Positions 48,023-57,310 are shown, counted from the stretch's first letter. The stretch is 64,000 nt of DNA from Candidatus Bathyanammoxibius amoris (GCA_024451685.1 JAMXCW010000003.1:159881-223880); one strand, 5' to 3'. Numbers and translations are program-made. The notes: generated by a model from the letters alone, not told the origin.

Positions 48023-49585
48023 TTACTCCCACTCGATGGTGCCGGGGGGTTTGGAGGTGACGTCGTAGACGACCCGGTTTACGCCCCTGACCTCATTGAC
48101 TATCCTTGAAGATATCCGGCCCAGGAGTTCGTAGGGCAGATGAACCCAGTCGGCGGTCATAAAGTCGGTGGTCTCAACGGCCCTTATGGCGATGGCACTC
48201 TCGTACGTCCTCTCGTCGCCCATAACTCCTACAGTACCGAGCGGCAGCAGGACGGCGAAGGCCTGAGCGATTTTTTTGTATAACCCGGCCTTCCGTATCT
48301 CTTCCAACAGTATCACGTCGGCCGCGCGGAGTGTCTCAATACGCTCCTCGGTCACCGGGCCAAGTATTCGTATGGCGAGACCGGGGCCGGGGAAGGGGTG
48401 ACGCCAGATGAGTTCGTCGGGCAGACCCAGCTCCTCACCCATCTTCCGGACCTCGTCTTTAAAGAGTTCCCTTAACGGTTCGACCAGGTCAAGGTCCAGG
48501 TCTTCCGGCAGGCCACCCACGTTGTGATGGCTCTTTATAGGGGCGGTGGGGCCTCCGTGGGCCGCCACGCTCTCTATGACGTCGGGATACAGCGTACCCT
48601 GCGCCAGAAACCGGGCGCCCTTAATCTTCTTCGCTTCATCCTCAAAGACGCGGATAAACTCGTGCCCGATTATCTTACGCTTCTTCTCAGGGTCGGCTAC
48701 GCCAGCAAGCTTCTTGAGAAATCGCTTCCGGGCGTCTATGACGTGGAGGTCTGTTTTGAAGTGCCCGGTGAAGGTCTCCCTTATGGCGTCGGCCTCACCC
48801 GCCCGAAGCAGTCCCGTGTCTACAAATATGCAGGAGAGCCTGTCGCCGATGGCCTTATATAGCAAACTGGCCACCACGGCGGAGTCAACCCCGCCTGAAA
48901 GGCCGCATATCACCCTATTTTCTTCGTTACCCACCTGGTTCCGTATGTCCTCCACGGATTTTTTGATATAGGAGCTGATTTGCCAGTCTCCCTTGCAACC
49001 GCAGGCCTCGTAGAGGAAGTTGCGTATGAGCTGTGAGCCGCATGGTGTGTGACTGACCTCGGGGTGGAACTGGACGCCGTAGAATTTTTTGTCTCGGTGT
49101 TTGACCACCGCGCAGGGGCAGGTGTTGGTCTGCGCCAGTGAGATGAATTCGTCCGGGAGGCTGTTTATCTGGTCGCCGTGGCTCATCCACACGGTCTGAG
49201 AGTTACCCAGGGTTTTTAGCAGGAGCGAGGAACTATTGGTGATATTGAGTTGTGTCCGGCCGTATTCCCGGCTTTCGGCGGCCTTTATCTCGGCGCCCAG
49301 GAGCTGGCAGCCTATGTGCATCCCGTAGCAGATGCCAAGGACGGGAATCCCCATATAGAGCACGTCTTTATGGCAGACCGGGGCTTTTTCCCCGTAGGAG
49401 CTGGCTGGGCCCCCGCTCAGGATGATACCGCGTGGTTTCAGGCTGCGTATTTCATTCGGTGATACGTTATAGGGAACGATTCTGGAATATACGTTATTTT
49501 CCCTGACACGGCGGGCGATAAGCTGGGCGTATTGCGAGCCGAAGTCGAGGATGAGAACCAATTCTTTCTCGGCTGCGTTTTTCAT
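48023..49585 (-). CDS. guaA: GMP synthase (glutamine-hydrolysing)
   Basis: The 520-residue enzyme makes GMP from XMP. The glutaminase half has [36 protein letters not shown] (nucleophile Cys) and [11 protein letters not shown]. The ATP-pyrophosphatase half has [23 protein letters not shown], and the C-terminus ends [15 protein letters not shown]. All hallmark residues are present. It is a single-gene unit between repeat elements; no guaB is adjacent. Confidence 0.97.
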   Translation of the reverse strand: MKNAAEKELVLILDFGSQYAQLIARRVRENNVYSRIVPYNVSPNEIRSLKPRGIILSGGPASSYGEKAPVCHKDVLYMGIPVLGICYGMHIGCQLLGAEIKAAESREYGRTQLNITNSSSLLLKTLGNSQTVWMSHGDQINSLPDEFISLAQTNTCPCAVVKHRDKKFYGVQFHPEVSHTPCGSQLIRNFLYEACGCKGDWQISSYIKKSVEDIRNQVGNEENRVICGLSGGVDSAVVASLLYKAIGDRLSCIFVDTGLLRAGEADAIRETFTGHFKTDLHVIDARKRFLKKLAGVADPEKKRKIIGHEFIRVFEDEAKKIKGARFLAQGTLYPDVIESVAAHGGPTAPIKSHHNVGGLPEDLDLDLVEPLRELFKDEVRKMGEELGLPDELIWRHPFPGPGLAIRILGPVTEERIETLRAADVILLEEIRKAGLYKKIAQAFAVLLPLGTVGVMGDERTYESAIAIRAVETTDFMTADWVHLPYELLGRISSRIVNEVRGVNRVVYDVTSKPPGTIEWE

Positions 49586-49719
49586 ATTAAGTAAAAATAT
49601 TATAACCTATTTTTTGGGGGGCGACAAGCTTCGGCTGGTATCTGTGGGGAAGCCAGATGACAGTTTTTGCCGCAGATTGACACAACAAGGCCAAAACCCT
49701 GTGGCGTCCGGGCTAGGGT

Positions 49720-49774
49720 GTGGCTGCCCCATTTATGGGGCAAAAATATATGGCTTGATAAATCAGGCAGCTAC
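49720..49774. repeat. second copy of the 55-base two-hairpin inverted repeat
   Basis: Element bounded by GTGGCTGC and GCAGCTAC, with hairpins CCCCATTTATGGGG and TTGATAAATCAG. It is the reverse complement of 46801-46855 with about nine differences, so the pair flanks cbiX-like and guaA as inverted repeats. The rest of the 317-base gap 49586-49902 holds no gene. Confidence 0.85.
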
Positions 49775-49902
49775 TAATGAAGCAAACTTCGTTGTCCGCC
49801 ACTGGTTTTCATGCATTTGCGAGTGCATGAAGACCTTCACGGCCGTCGATCCGTTCAACGATGTAAAACTGTGTTGTCCGCAGAAGGCCGGGTTTTGTTT
49901 TG

Positions 49903-50715
49903 TCAGATTTCAGACCCGGCAAAGCTCGTGTGCACAATGTTTCTTACACAGTCCATAGGTATAACCCAGGCTAACCCGGAATTTTCTTTAAGCGCCGCCC
50001 TGGGTTTGTGTGTCTTCGAGCCGGCTGGCACATCTTCGTGTGGTATGTAGGAGCTGACGACCCCTATTAAATAGGCTTTATTCACCGCTTTCGTTCCGCT
50101 AATACTGTACAAGCTGGGTTTCAAGACTACCGGACCACCGCTGTTACCGGCGGACATATAAGAATCTATTAAAAACGAGGATTCTTTATCAAGTATCTCG
50201 TCGTCCAGGCGTGCAATGATTCCGGAACGGACTATGGCATAGTGTTTTTCCTCCCCGGCAAGGCCTGCTGGAAACCCTATGGCGAAGACTTCATCCGCCT
50301 GGGTGATGGCCAGGTTATGTATGTCCTCTTTAAATGCGATGGCTTCTTCCAGAAAGGAAAACCGTTCAATATAGTCCCTCACTGGATCGGCTATAGGGAC
50401 CGGGGCAACGGCTATATCCACCCTTGTGTCCCGGTGTTCATGCCAGTTTTTCTTGCCTTTTTTATCAACCAGATCTATCTGTAGTTTTTCGCCGTCCTGT
50501 TTTGTAGTACGGAATCTCAACATAACCCGTTTTCTCTTCTCAAATACGTGGCGGTTGGTGACCAGGAAAACTTTGTAGGGGTCCTCACGTTGCCACAGAC
50601 CGTGTCCGAGATGAAAACTGACCATAAAACCGGTCGCTATGTATTTGGAATCCTTGGCGGTTCCCTCTTCGATGGACACCACCGCGTCCAGATACTCGTG
50701 CGGTAATAATGTCAT
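49903..50715 (-). CDS. cytoplasmic trypsin-like serine protease
   Basis: The 270-residue protein has a chymotrypsin-fold triad: His56 in LVTNRHVF, Asp100 in DTRVDIAV and Ser192 in SAGNSGGPVV. No signal peptide, membrane anchor or PDZ domain is seen, unlike DegP/HtrA. The ATG at 50715 has AAAGGAGGG upstream and is preferred over codons further up. Small leaderless trypsin-like proteases often serve as effectors in stress or defence modules, but none of the neighbours supports a specific pathway. The gene is the only one between guaA and clpX. Confidence 0.8.
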   Translation of the reverse strand: MTLLPHEYLDAVVSIEEGTAKDSKYIATGFMVSFHLGHGLWQREDPYKVFLVTNRHVFEKRKRVMLRFRTTKQDGEKLQIDLVDKKGKKNWHEHRDTRVDIAVAPVPIADPVRDYIERFSFLEEAIAFKEDIHNLAITQADEVFAIGFPAGLAGEEKHYAIVRSGIIARLDDEILDKESSFLIDSYMSAGNSGGPVVLKPSLYSISGTKAVNKAYLIGVVSSYIPHEDVPAGSKTHKPRAALKENSGLAWVIPMDCVRNIVHTSFAGSEI

Positions 50716-50760
50716 CGAGCCCTCCTTTACTATTAGATAACGGTTACTGACATGGTAAAA

Positions 50761-50811
50761 GTGTGTTAACACACAATATAACAAACGGCAGGGCAGTGTG
50801 TGCCCTGCCGT
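50761..50811. repeat. two perfect palindromes upstream of the trypsin-like gene
   Basis: GTGTGTTAACACAC (50761-50774) is a 14-base perfect palindrome 46 bases before the protease start, where an operator would lie. A ten-base stem, ACGGCAGGGC/GCCCTGCCGT (50785-50811), lies between this and clpX and could end transcription from clpX on the minus strand, though no clean T-run follows. Confidence 0.6.
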
Positions 50812-50863
50812 CCCGTTCCTGCGAATAACCGTAAACTTGTAAAGACGTACCTGTGAAAAATAT

Positions 50864-52111
50864 TTAGGCGCTTTTACGGAGTTTTTTGGAGGAGAGCAGC
50901 GGGAGTTTGCCGGTGACCACTTCGGGAGTGACTATGTAGGTGTCAGTACTCCTTTGTGAGGGCAGGTGGTACATCGCGTCCACCATGAACCCTTCGAAGA
51001 TGGACCGCAGGGCCCGTGCCCCGGTGCGCTGTTCTAGCGCCTTTACGGCAATCTCTTTCAGTGCCTTGTGGGTAAACTCCAGCGAGGCGTTCTCGTGTTG
51101 AAATATCTTTTTGTACTGTTTTACCAGTGCGTTGCGGGGTTTGGTCATTATCTCGATGAGCTCCTGTTCTCCCAGCGGCGTAAGCGGCGCTATCACGTGG
51201 AGCCTGCCGACAAACTCAGGGATGAGCCCGTATTCCATCAGGTCCTCTGCCGTTGTCTGGCCCGCAAGCTCTCCGGGAGATTCCGACCCTTTAGGCTCAA
51301 CGTCAAACCCGATTGCCTTGTTGCCCAGCCGCTTGCTGATAATGTGTTCTATACCGCTGAACGTACCGCCGCAGATGAACAGTATGTTTGTGGTGTCTAC
51401 GACTATGTACTGTTGCTCCGGGTGTTTCCTGCCGCCCTGGGGAGGAACGTTGGCCAGGGTGCCCTCGATGAGCTTCAGCAGCGCCTGCTGCACGCCCTCG
51501 CCGGAGACGTCCCTGGTAATAGAGGCGTGCGGCCCGCGTTTTGAAATCTTGTCTATTTCGTCGATGTAGATGATTCCCTTTTCCGCGTGTTTGACGTTAA
51601 AGTCGGCGTTCTGGAGGAGCTTCAGTATCACGTTCTCGACGTCCTCTCCCACGTAGCCTGCCTCGGTGAGCGTGGTGGCGTCGGTGATGGCAAACGGCAC
51701 GTTGAGGAATTTCGCCAGCACCCGGGCCAGAAGCGTCTTTCCGCAGCCGGTGGGACCCACCAGCAGATTGTTGCTCTTCTCCATCTCGATGTCCTCGCAG
51801 TCACCGGTGACTATCCTCTTATAGTGGTTGTAAACGGCGACCGCCAGCACCTTCTTGGCCTTCTCCTGGCCGACCACGTACTCATCGAGATGCGCCTTGA
51901 TGGCGGTGGGCGCGGGTATGTTTTCTATCAGTTTGGGCCATTTCTTTTCGTCCTCCCCGGCCTTTAACAATTTCTCGCAGGCGTGAATACAGTCGTCGCA
52001 TATGTAGGTGTCGGGATTTCCCTGTATGAGCCGGTTGACGTCCTGATAATCCCTGTTGCAGAAGGAGCAGCACTTCTTGTCTTTGTCTTCTTTTCCGGTC
52101 TCTTTCACCAT
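50864..52111 (-). CDS. clpX: ATP-dependent Clp protease ATPase subunit ClpX
   Basis: The 415-residue AAA+ unfoldase has an N-terminal C4 zinc finger ([18 protein letters not shown] then ICDDCIHAC), Walker [16 protein letters not shown], Walker [12 protein letters not shown], the pore loop after VGEDVENV, and the RSIFEGFM sensor-2 region. The ATG at 52111 follows GGAGAACAATTG; the frame upstream is not conserved. It feeds substrates to ClpP, whose gene is not here. It follows a PDZ lipoprotein gene by 29 bases. Confidence 0.97.
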   Translation of the reverse strand: MVKETGKEDKDKKCCSFCNRDYQDVNRLIQGNPDTYICDDCIHACEKLLKAGEDEKKWPKLIENIPAPTAIKAHLDEYVVGQEKAKKVLAVAVYNHYKRIVTGDCEDIEMEKSNNLLVGPTGCGKTLLARVLAKFLNVPFAITDATTLTEAGYVGEDVENVILKLLQNADFNVKHAEKGIIYIDEIDKISKRGPHASITRDVSGEGVQQALLKLIEGTLANVPPQGGRKHPEQQYIVVDTTNILFICGGTFSGIEHIISKRLGNKAIGFDVEPKGSESPGELAGQTTAEDLMEYGLIPEFVGRLHVIAPLTPLGEQELIEIMTKPRNALVKQYKKIFQHENASLEFTHKALKEIAVKALEQRTGARALRSIFEGFMVDAMYHLPSQRSTDTYIVTPEVVTGKLPLLSSKKLRKSA

Positions 52112-52140
52112 CAATTGTTCTCCGGCCGGGTGTGTGTTTT

Positions 52141-52677
52141 TTAACGTACGATTACTGAGAAAATGGTGGCGGGGGCTGGTTCCTGCTCTGGCCCCTGAAG
52201 TGATTGGGGCAGCATTCTTAATACGTTTTCCAAGTCGGTAATGTTCACCGGGTAAGGATAGGTTCCAAGCCAGAGCCATTCCCCGGCAAGCCGTACGGCA
52301 TAGTCCGGCCTCTTCCTGGAGCCCGTAATGTTTATCACCCTGGTGGACTTCTTCTCTATAGGAATGTACACACGCACCAGCTTGCCCCCCCTCACTACCG
52401 TCATCTGTACCGTCCTGCCCACAGGAGAGGTGGCAATGTCCCTTTCGACGAACGAGGGGTCTGTAATCATCGTCCCTTCGTATGAGACGACGACGTCTCC
52501 TGACCTGAGCCCGGCCCTTTCAGCGGCGCTGTTCTCGGCCACCTCGTCGATAAGGATGCCGTTCTCCCGAATGGTTTTTTGCGCGGATACCATGGCGGCT
52601 TCATCTCCGGTGGCACAGCCCGCGCATAGTGAAACCGCCAGGAAAAATCCAATGATATGTCTCATTCTATCGGCCAA
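52141..52677 (-). CDS. PDZ-domain lipoprotein
   Basis: The 178-residue protein has a signal segment with the lipobox-like SLCAGC and a single PDZ domain ([42 protein letters not shown]). A C-terminal segment of unknown fold follows, with two aromatic stretches ([14 protein letters not shown]). It has no protease domain. A TTG at 52677 with GGAGGAG five bases upstream is preferred; ATG 52665 is an alternative. It may dock partners at the periplasmic side of the envelope. Confidence 0.75.
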   Translation of the reverse strand: MADRMRHIIGFFLAVSLCAGCATGDEAAMVSAQKTIRENGILIDEVAENSAAERAGLRSGDVVVSYEGTMITDPSFVERDIATSPVGRTVQMTVVRGGKLVRVYIPIEKKSTRVINITGSRKRPDYAVRLAGEWLWLGTYPYPVNITDLENVLRMLPQSLQGPEQEPAPATIFSVIVR

Positions 52678-52737
52678 GACACTCCTCCGGGAAGATATTA
52701 TATATCAATTAGTGGAAAAACCAAACACGTTTCCGCG

Positions 52738-52875
52738 TCAGGAGCAACAGGCCAGAAGGTTCTTCCAAAAATAATAGATTGCCCACAGGATTAGTGCCAG
52801 AAAGGCCAGCTTGAGAAACCACGGTGTCCCTCCCTCGCTATTTTGATCGGGAGAAATCTTTATGTCATCTTCCAT
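52738..52875 (-). CDS. 45-residue single-helix protein resembling the CcoP N-terminus
   Basis: The peptide starts MEDDIKISPDQNSEGGTPWF and ends with one membrane helix (LKLAFLALILWAIYYFWKNLL). The GTPWFLKLAF pattern resembles the membrane anchor of cbb3 subunit CcoP (FixP-N), without the cytochrome domain. It is the last gene of the oxidase cluster. It may be a stand-alone anchor or a reduced subunit. The start has a weak ribosome site. Confidence 0.5.
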   Translation of the reverse strand: MEDDIKISPDQNSEGGTPWFLKLAFLALILWAIYYFWKNLLACCS

Positions 52876-52997
52876 CGTATGTCCCCAGAAAAGACATCGC
52901 ATGGGTGCACTGTCACCCATAGCAGATGTCCCAGCGTCCAGAGTTGTCCGGGCACGGAGCCCCGGCCCTATATCTTCTAACAATCTGTCGACAGATA

Positions 52998-53216
52998 TCA
53001 GTCTTCCATTATCGTGTATTTTACGTCCTCCATGTCCTTTGGGTCCAGATGACCGCTTCTGCGGGCTATAATGAGGGCGGTCAGGGCGCCCGTAAAGAAC
53101 AGCCCGCCCACAAAGAGGGTTATCCAGTTGGAGTAGAGTACAGTATCCTGTACGTTGTCCAGGATTCAGGTACAGGGAAGAGCTCTACCAAGTGTCGCGT
53201 AAAGCCTTTGTTTCAT
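52998..53216 (-). CDS. CcoS-like cbb3 assembly protein interrupted by an in-frame UGA
   Basis: The ATG at 53216, with AAAGGA upstream, opens a frame of 16 residues (MKQRLYATLGRALPCT) that meets a TGA at 53166-53168. The same frame continues for 55 residues to a second TGA. That part has one membrane helix (WITLFVGGLFFTGALTALII) followed by ARRSGHLDPKDMEDVKYTIMED. The tail resembles the end of CcoS (x-S-G-x-D-D-x-E-x-x-x-x-x-M-x-x-D). Either translation starts inside at a non-standard codon (CTG 53162), or UGA is read through, or the gene is damaged. It lies between ccoO and the CcoP-like gene. Confidence 0.5.
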
Positions 53217-53237
53217 TAAAGGCGTCCTTTCGCCGGT

Positions 53238-53789
53238 TCACTTCAGGGATTGTATGTAAGCTATAAGGGCGTCCACCTCCGCAGGGGACAGGTACGAGAA
53301 GGAAGGCATTATGGAGCCGGGCACCTTCCCGGGCATATCTTCCTCTTCAGGGGTTAACGGTCTTGGGTTTTTGAAGTGGTTCCTGTGCCACTCGTCCTCA
53401 AACTCGCCGCCTGCGTGAGAAAGGTCGGGACCCGTACGCTCGGTCCCAAGTACCTGCGGGTAGTCGTTGACATAGTCGCCCGGCTGTGAGACCTCTCCCA
53501 GCCCCGCGTCCGTTTGTATCGGCCTTACCTGCTGTGTGTGGCAGTACCAGCACCCCTCCCTGACGTATATACTCCTGCCCACGAGCTGCTTCTCCGTGTA
53601 GGGCTCGCCCTTGGGGGTGGGAGGGATTTTCTCCATAGAGGGAAGCACCACGGTAGATACGAAGGCTATTATTATCAGGAGCAACACCCCGGGCACCAGG
53701 ATGCCGAGGGTTACATTCTTTTTGTAATATATACCGCCTAGGCAGATGATTGTGCTGGCCAGTATAAGTAGTAAGAGGACCGTGTACAT
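53238..53789 (-). CDS. ccoO: cbb3-type cytochrome c oxidase subunit II
   Basis: The 183-residue mono-haem subunit has membrane segments at its N-terminus (YTVLLLLILASTIICLGGI, LVPGVLLLIIIAFVSTVVL). The haem-c motif is REGCWYCHTQQVRPI (Cys80, Cys83, His84), and the distal Met is probable in GSIMPSF. YVREGCWYCHTQ is diagnostic for CcoO. It is shorter than typical CcoO (about 200-240 residues). The start codon overlaps the stop of ccoN by one base. Confidence 0.95.
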   Translation of the reverse strand: MYTVLLLLILASTIICLGGIYYKKNVTLGILVPGVLLLIIIAFVSTVVLPSMEKIPPTPKGEPYTEKQLVGRSIYVREGCWYCHTQQVRPIQTDAGLGEVSQPGDYVNDYPQVLGTERTGPDLSHAGGEFEDEWHRNHFKNPRPLTPEEEDMPGKVPGSIMPSFSYLSPAEVDALIAYIQSLK

Positions 53790-55315
53790 TATTGCTCTGT
53801 CTCCCCTCTGCCGGCTCTCCCGGCTTCTCCGCCTGCCTTATAGGGAGTCGTACAGACCGTCCTCAGGACGTTAAACACAAAGGTCATGATGCCGGCTACC
53901 ATGATTAAGGCCCCTGCCAGTATGGCCACATAGAAGGGGTGCAGGCTCCTTACCACGTCCACAAACTCTATGGCCGGCACGAATTTGACGGTGTCGGTCA
54001 TGAAGTCTATTTCCTCAATCTGCGCCGCCCACATGGCTCCCTGGAGAATCCCGGCGGTGTGGAGTACGCCGAGGAAGACGATAAGGCCCGTTGCAAGCAG
54101 GCCAAAATGCCAGTTTGCCAGCCTGCGGCTCATCTGGACACCCGTTATTCTGGGCAAGGCGTAATATATGCCGGCCATGCTTATGAACGAAAAGGTGGCC
54201 AGGAAGGCAAGGTGGGAGTGTCCGACCGTCCAGTAGGTGAAGTGGAAATACGCGTTGGTGGTTCTGGGGGCGTTTATCAATGCGCCCTGGGTACAGGTAA
54301 GCAGATACGCCAGCCCGCCGAACAAAAGAAACCGTAGCGGGATGGCCGCGTAGGAGTTGTCGAACATAAGGTGCCACTTGCCGTGCGCCGTCTTGAAGAG
54401 GTTGTACACCACGGCAAATACGGGGATGACCATAAGGACGCTAAATGTGATGGCAACGCTTTCCAGCCAGTCCGGCCCGGGGCCGTAGATAAGGTGGTGC
54501 TGTCCGTTCCAGACGTAAAAAAACGCCAGTGTCCAGAAGCCTATCATGGAGAGCCTGTGACTATAGAGCGGGTTCTTCGTCAGGACGGGCAGGAAGTAAT
54601 AAAATATACCGAGGCCCAGTGTGCTGAACCACATGCCGATGACGTTGTGCCCATACCACCAGTTCAGCATAGCGTCGTTGATTCCCGGGACGGCACCTCG
54701 GCCTCCCAGTCCGGTCCAGTCCATCATAAAATTATTGCCGACCAGAAATATAATCGGCGCCCAGACCAGTGTGCCGAGGAAGTACCAGAGGCTTACGTAC
54801 ATGGCCTTTTCCTTCCTCACGGCAACTGTCTGAAAGACGTTGTAGATGAGCAGGATAAGGCAAAGCAAAAAGCCGAGGTCGAGAGGCAGCACGAGCTCCG
54901 CGTATTCCCTGCCCTGCGTGTAGCCCAGTGGCAGGGTTACTGCGGACGCGAGAATGACGATGTTCCAGAGCAGGCAGGTCAAGTTGGCCAGTCTCTCGCT
55001 CCAGAGTCTAACACCGGTAAGCTTCGGAAGGATATAGAGCATGAGACCGATGTTTGACATCGAGAGCCAGCCGAAGAGTGCGCCGTTGACGTGAAAGGGT
55101 CTGAGGCGTCCGAAGGAAAGCCATGACACACCACTTAAGAAATCGGGCCAGACGAATTTCAGCGCCAGTACCAGGGCCACGGAGACCACAACGCCAAGCC
55201 ACACAACCGATGAGAGCATGAAGCTCCTGGCGGCGGAGTTCTCCGCGTCGCTCAAAAACCCCCGGAGACCCAGGCCCCCGGCGGGCCTTTCTTCTGCTGC
55301 GCTTGTCTTGCCCAT
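53789..55315 (-). CDS. ccoN: cbb3-type cytochrome c oxidase catalytic subunit I
   Basis: The 508-residue haem-copper oxidase subunit has about twelve helices. Metal-ligand motifs include GHNVIGMWFSTLGLGIFYYF and NGQHHLIYGP (CuB and active-site His), plus the late TVGHSHLAF with the haem His. The cbb3 class lacks the cross-linked Tyr in the usual place and uses a helix VII Tyr instead, probably in the FFYVWNGQHH segment. It reduces oxygen at low concentration and is the core of the cluster with ccoO. Confidence 0.95.
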   Translation of the reverse strand: MGKTSAAEERPAGGLGLRGFLSDAENSAARSFMLSSVVWLGVVVSVALVLALKFVWPDFLSGVSWLSFGRLRPFHVNGALFGWLSMSNIGLMLYILPKLTGVRLWSERLANLTCLLWNIVILASAVTLPLGYTQGREYAELVLPLDLGFLLCLILLIYNVFQTVAVRKEKAMYVSLWYFLGTLVWAPIIFLVGNNFMMDWTGLGGRGAVPGINDAMLNWWYGHNVIGMWFSTLGLGIFYYFLPVLTKNPLYSHRLSMIGFWTLAFFYVWNGQHHLIYGPGPDWLESVAITFSVLMVIPVFAVVYNLFKTAHGKWHLMFDNSYAAIPLRFLLFGGLAYLLTCTQGALINAPRTTNAYFHFTYWTVGHSHLAFLATFSFISMAGIYYALPRITGVQMSRRLANWHFGLLATGLIVFLGVLHTAGILQGAMWAAQIEEIDFMTDTVKFVPAIEFVDVVRSLHPFYVAILAGALIMVAGIMTFVFNVLRTVCTTPYKAGGEAGRAGRGETEQ

Positions 55316-55338
55316 AATGGTTTCCAGGATGGAAGTCT

Positions 55339-55806
55339 TTATTTACTGCCGTATTGTTTCTGAAACCTGTCTATCAGGCTCTGAAGGTGCCTTTCCCAGG
55401 CGTCAGGGTCGGAAAGCTTCCTCACCTTCGAGTCGTAAACAAGGAATTTGAAGATCTGTTTTGCCTGCTCTTTATTCATTGCCGCACCGGGTTTCCGCAT
55501 CATCTTATTAACGTACGTATTCCACTCCTCCGGTGTCGCGTATGGTGCGTTAAGGGGCCGCGCCAGGGTGTGACAGTTGCCGCACTTCTTATCAAAAACC
55601 TTGTAATAGGACTGGATGTCCGGCGGATATTTGGATACGTCTACGGTGCCGGAGCCAAGGTCCCAGGCCATGGGACGTTTTGCCTGACTCCTTTCCCGCT
55701 CAGCGGCCGAGTTGGGGCCGGAACCTTCAGGGTATGCGTCCCTGCATAAATGATTGTGCGTCAGGATGATTAGAGACAAGATGACGAAAACACTGAATTT
55801 CTTCAT
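55339..55806 (-). CDS. exported mono-haem cytochrome c
   Basis: The 155-residue protein has an N-terminal signal segment (FSVFVILSLIILTHNHL) and one haem site, CGNCH (Cys75, Cys78, His79). A helix, TPEEWNTYVNKMMRKPG, holds the likely distal Met, and the C-terminus DAWERHLQSLIDRFQKQYG is charged. It precedes ccoN by 24 bases, so it may carry electrons to the oxidase or replace CcoP. The ATG at 55806 is used; upstream codons lack conserved sequence. Confidence 0.8.
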   Translation of the reverse strand: MKKFSVFVILSLIILTHNHLCRDAYPEGSGPNSAAERERSQAKRPMAWDLGSGTVDVSKYPPDIQSYYKVFDKKCGNCHTLARPLNAPYATPEEWNTYVNKMMRKPGAAMNKEQAKQIFKFLVYDSKVRKLSDPDAWERHLQSLIDRFQKQYGSK

Positions 55807-56156
55807 AATCGAATTAAGCTCCCAGTAACTTTCAACGTCCCCGGAAGGGGCGGTCCAGCGGCGGGGAAATTGCCTGCACAGGAAACAGTTGTACAGGCTG
55901 CGGCATCGCCGGCGGAAATCCCCAAGATATGATAGTGGCAAATATTAACAAACGCCACAATTTAAGTCAAAATATTTACACCCTCTCCCAGTGCCTGGCC
56001 CCCCGGCCGGGTGCTTTTCTTGTCTTCGACCTGGGGTCACATATCGCGGGTGGATTCCCTCAAAAATATGCAATATTTGGCATGACCATTGCGATTATCT
56101 ATAGTAGGAGGGCAGAAGGCAAGGCTAATACGCGACCCCCGCTGTCCGTCCCTTCA

Positions 56157-56185
56157 TTGAGAAGGACAGTGGTATGGAGTATAAT
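56157..56185 (+). promoter_or_regulatory. sigma-70-type promoter for the tandem paralogue pair
   Basis: TTGAGA at 56157-56162 and TATAAT at 56180-56185 are 17 bases apart, about 45 bases before the first paralogue. The rest of the gap 55807-56231 holds only GC-rich inverted repeats around 56000-56010. Confidence 0.7.
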
Positions 56186-56231
56186 ATGTTAGAGGGATTT
56201 ATGCCTCAGATGTGTATGAAAGGGTTATGCC

Positions 56232-56657
56232 ATGCAGTTCATATTAGCAGCCGTAATAGCGCTTAACGTAGGGGTTTATGAGCTCCCACCCGTCTATTAC
56301 ACAAGCGGTGTAGAGGGTGCAAAACAGGCGGCCAGGGATGTGGAGGAATACCTTGCCACGGTGAGAGAGGTTGTGGAAGATGCCTATGTGGGAGGGCAGG
56401 TTTCTACTGACGTGTGGGAAGAGTACGATTTCCTGGATAAAAGCGCCAGCCACTATCAACACCTCTTTGTGATGTCTGTGCTGTTTTATGAGGAGGCCCC
56501 GGTAGAAGACCCTTATGGGCAGCTTGTGACAAAGTCTTCATACGAGATGATAGTGAGGCTTACCTTGCTGCAAAGGCTGTTGATGACAGAGGGAATAGAG
56601 ATTCCCGAGCCGTTTGAAGGGTTATTTGTTAAAGCCGGAGGACAGTGGGGGGGGTAA
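56232..56657 (+). CDS. unknown secreted/anchored helical protein, paralogue A
   Basis: I recognise no family for this 141-residue protein. It begins with a hydrophobic segment (FILAAVIALNVGVYELPPVYY) suited to a signal or anchor. The remainder is helical and acidic: GAKQAARDVEEYLATVREVVEDAY, then VLFYEEAPVEDPYGQL, then RLTLLQRLLMTEGIEIPEP. The last 100 residues align with the next gene, sharing xxEEYLxxV, LxYEEAPxE, GxL and TxGIEIxxP. The two genes are three bases apart. A promoter precedes them and a TetR operator follows. Function is unknown. Confidence 0.7.
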   Translation: MQFILAAVIALNVGVYELPPVYYTSGVEGAKQAARDVEEYLATVREVVEDAYVGGQVSTDVWEEYDFLDKSASHYQHLFVMSVLFYEEAPVEDPYGQLVTKSSYEMIVRLTLLQRLLMTEGIEIPEPFEGLFVKAGGQWGG

Positions 56658-56660
56658 TCG

Positions 56661-57095
56661 ATGCTTAGCCGGTTTATGACGGTGATTATGGTAATAACGC
56701 CTCTTGTAGTCAGTACTTACGTAGCGACAGGGAGTCAGCTGGAAGACGTCAAAGAAACGGCCCTTGAGATCGAAGAGTATCTCGATAAAGTGCAGACAGA
56801 GGCCGAAGAAGCCCTTGCGAAGGGGGAGATTTGCAGGGAGGCATGGAAGCAGTTTTGCACCATAAGCTGGCATGGAAGGGAACTCCTGCGCGTCATGACG
56901 ATGGCCGCCTTATTGTACGAAGAGGCGCCGAGTGAGAAGCACGGGGTGCTTATCGCTCAATCAGCCATGTCGATGATGTACGTCTTAATCATGCTGGAGA
57001 ATTTCTGTGATACTGCAGGGATAGAGATAGAGCCTCCTGATATATACAAAGCCACTGCTATGCGCGAAGCTGAACGACTTACCCTCAGGACCTGA
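56661..57095 (+). CDS. unknown secreted/anchored helical protein, paralogue B
   Basis: This 144-residue tandem relative of the previous gene has the same plan: an N-terminal hydrophobic stretch (FMTVIMVITPLVVSTYVATG), then EIEEYLDKVQTEAEEAL, AALLYEEAPSEKHGVLIAQS and FCDTAGIEIEPP. It differs in having Cys residues in the middle (EICREAWKQFCTI). The YEEAPxE motif and the TxGIEIxxP end are the most conserved parts. The short gap and shared promoter imply co-expression and perhaps a heteromer. No known domain was found. Confidence 0.7.
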   Translation: MLSRFMTVIMVITPLVVSTYVATGSQLEDVKETALEIEEYLDKVQTEAEEALAKGEICREAWKQFCTISWHGRELLRVMTMAALLYEEAPSEKHGVLIAQSAMSMMYVLIMLENFCDTAGIEIEPPDIYKATAMREAERLTLRT

Positions 57096-57194
57096 CCCGC
57101 CACAACTCTTAAGAGTTCTAAGTAGTGTTATCCTAGGAAGATAGAAAATATTTTAATAATTTATTTGACCGGAAGGGATTTTGTGGTAAAGTGT

Positions 57195-57212
57195 TGAGTA
57201 AATATTCACTCA
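57195..57212. promoter_or_regulatory. TetR-type operator TGAGTAAATATTCACTCA
   Basis: This 18-base near-perfect palindrome (centre AATATT, one mismatched pair) has the form typical of TetR/AcrR operators. It lies 100 bases after paralogue B and 550 bases before a TetR-family gene on the same strand. A weak TTGACC/TAAAGT promoter (57166-57192) immediately precedes it. A GCATGT/ACATGC inverted repeat follows at 57221-57243. Confidence 0.6.
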
Positions 57213-57310
57213 CGCTATTGGCATGTGTGACAATCTGACATGCACCAGTATATAGCGTTTTAAATAATATAGAGTAATGATTAAGTTTTCCCCCGGGACC
57301 CACGAGGCAC

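Noticed and set aside
54371..55057. 228-codon open frame on the plus strand
   Set aside because: It lies entirely inside ccoN on the opposite strand, which has clear haem-copper oxidase motifs.
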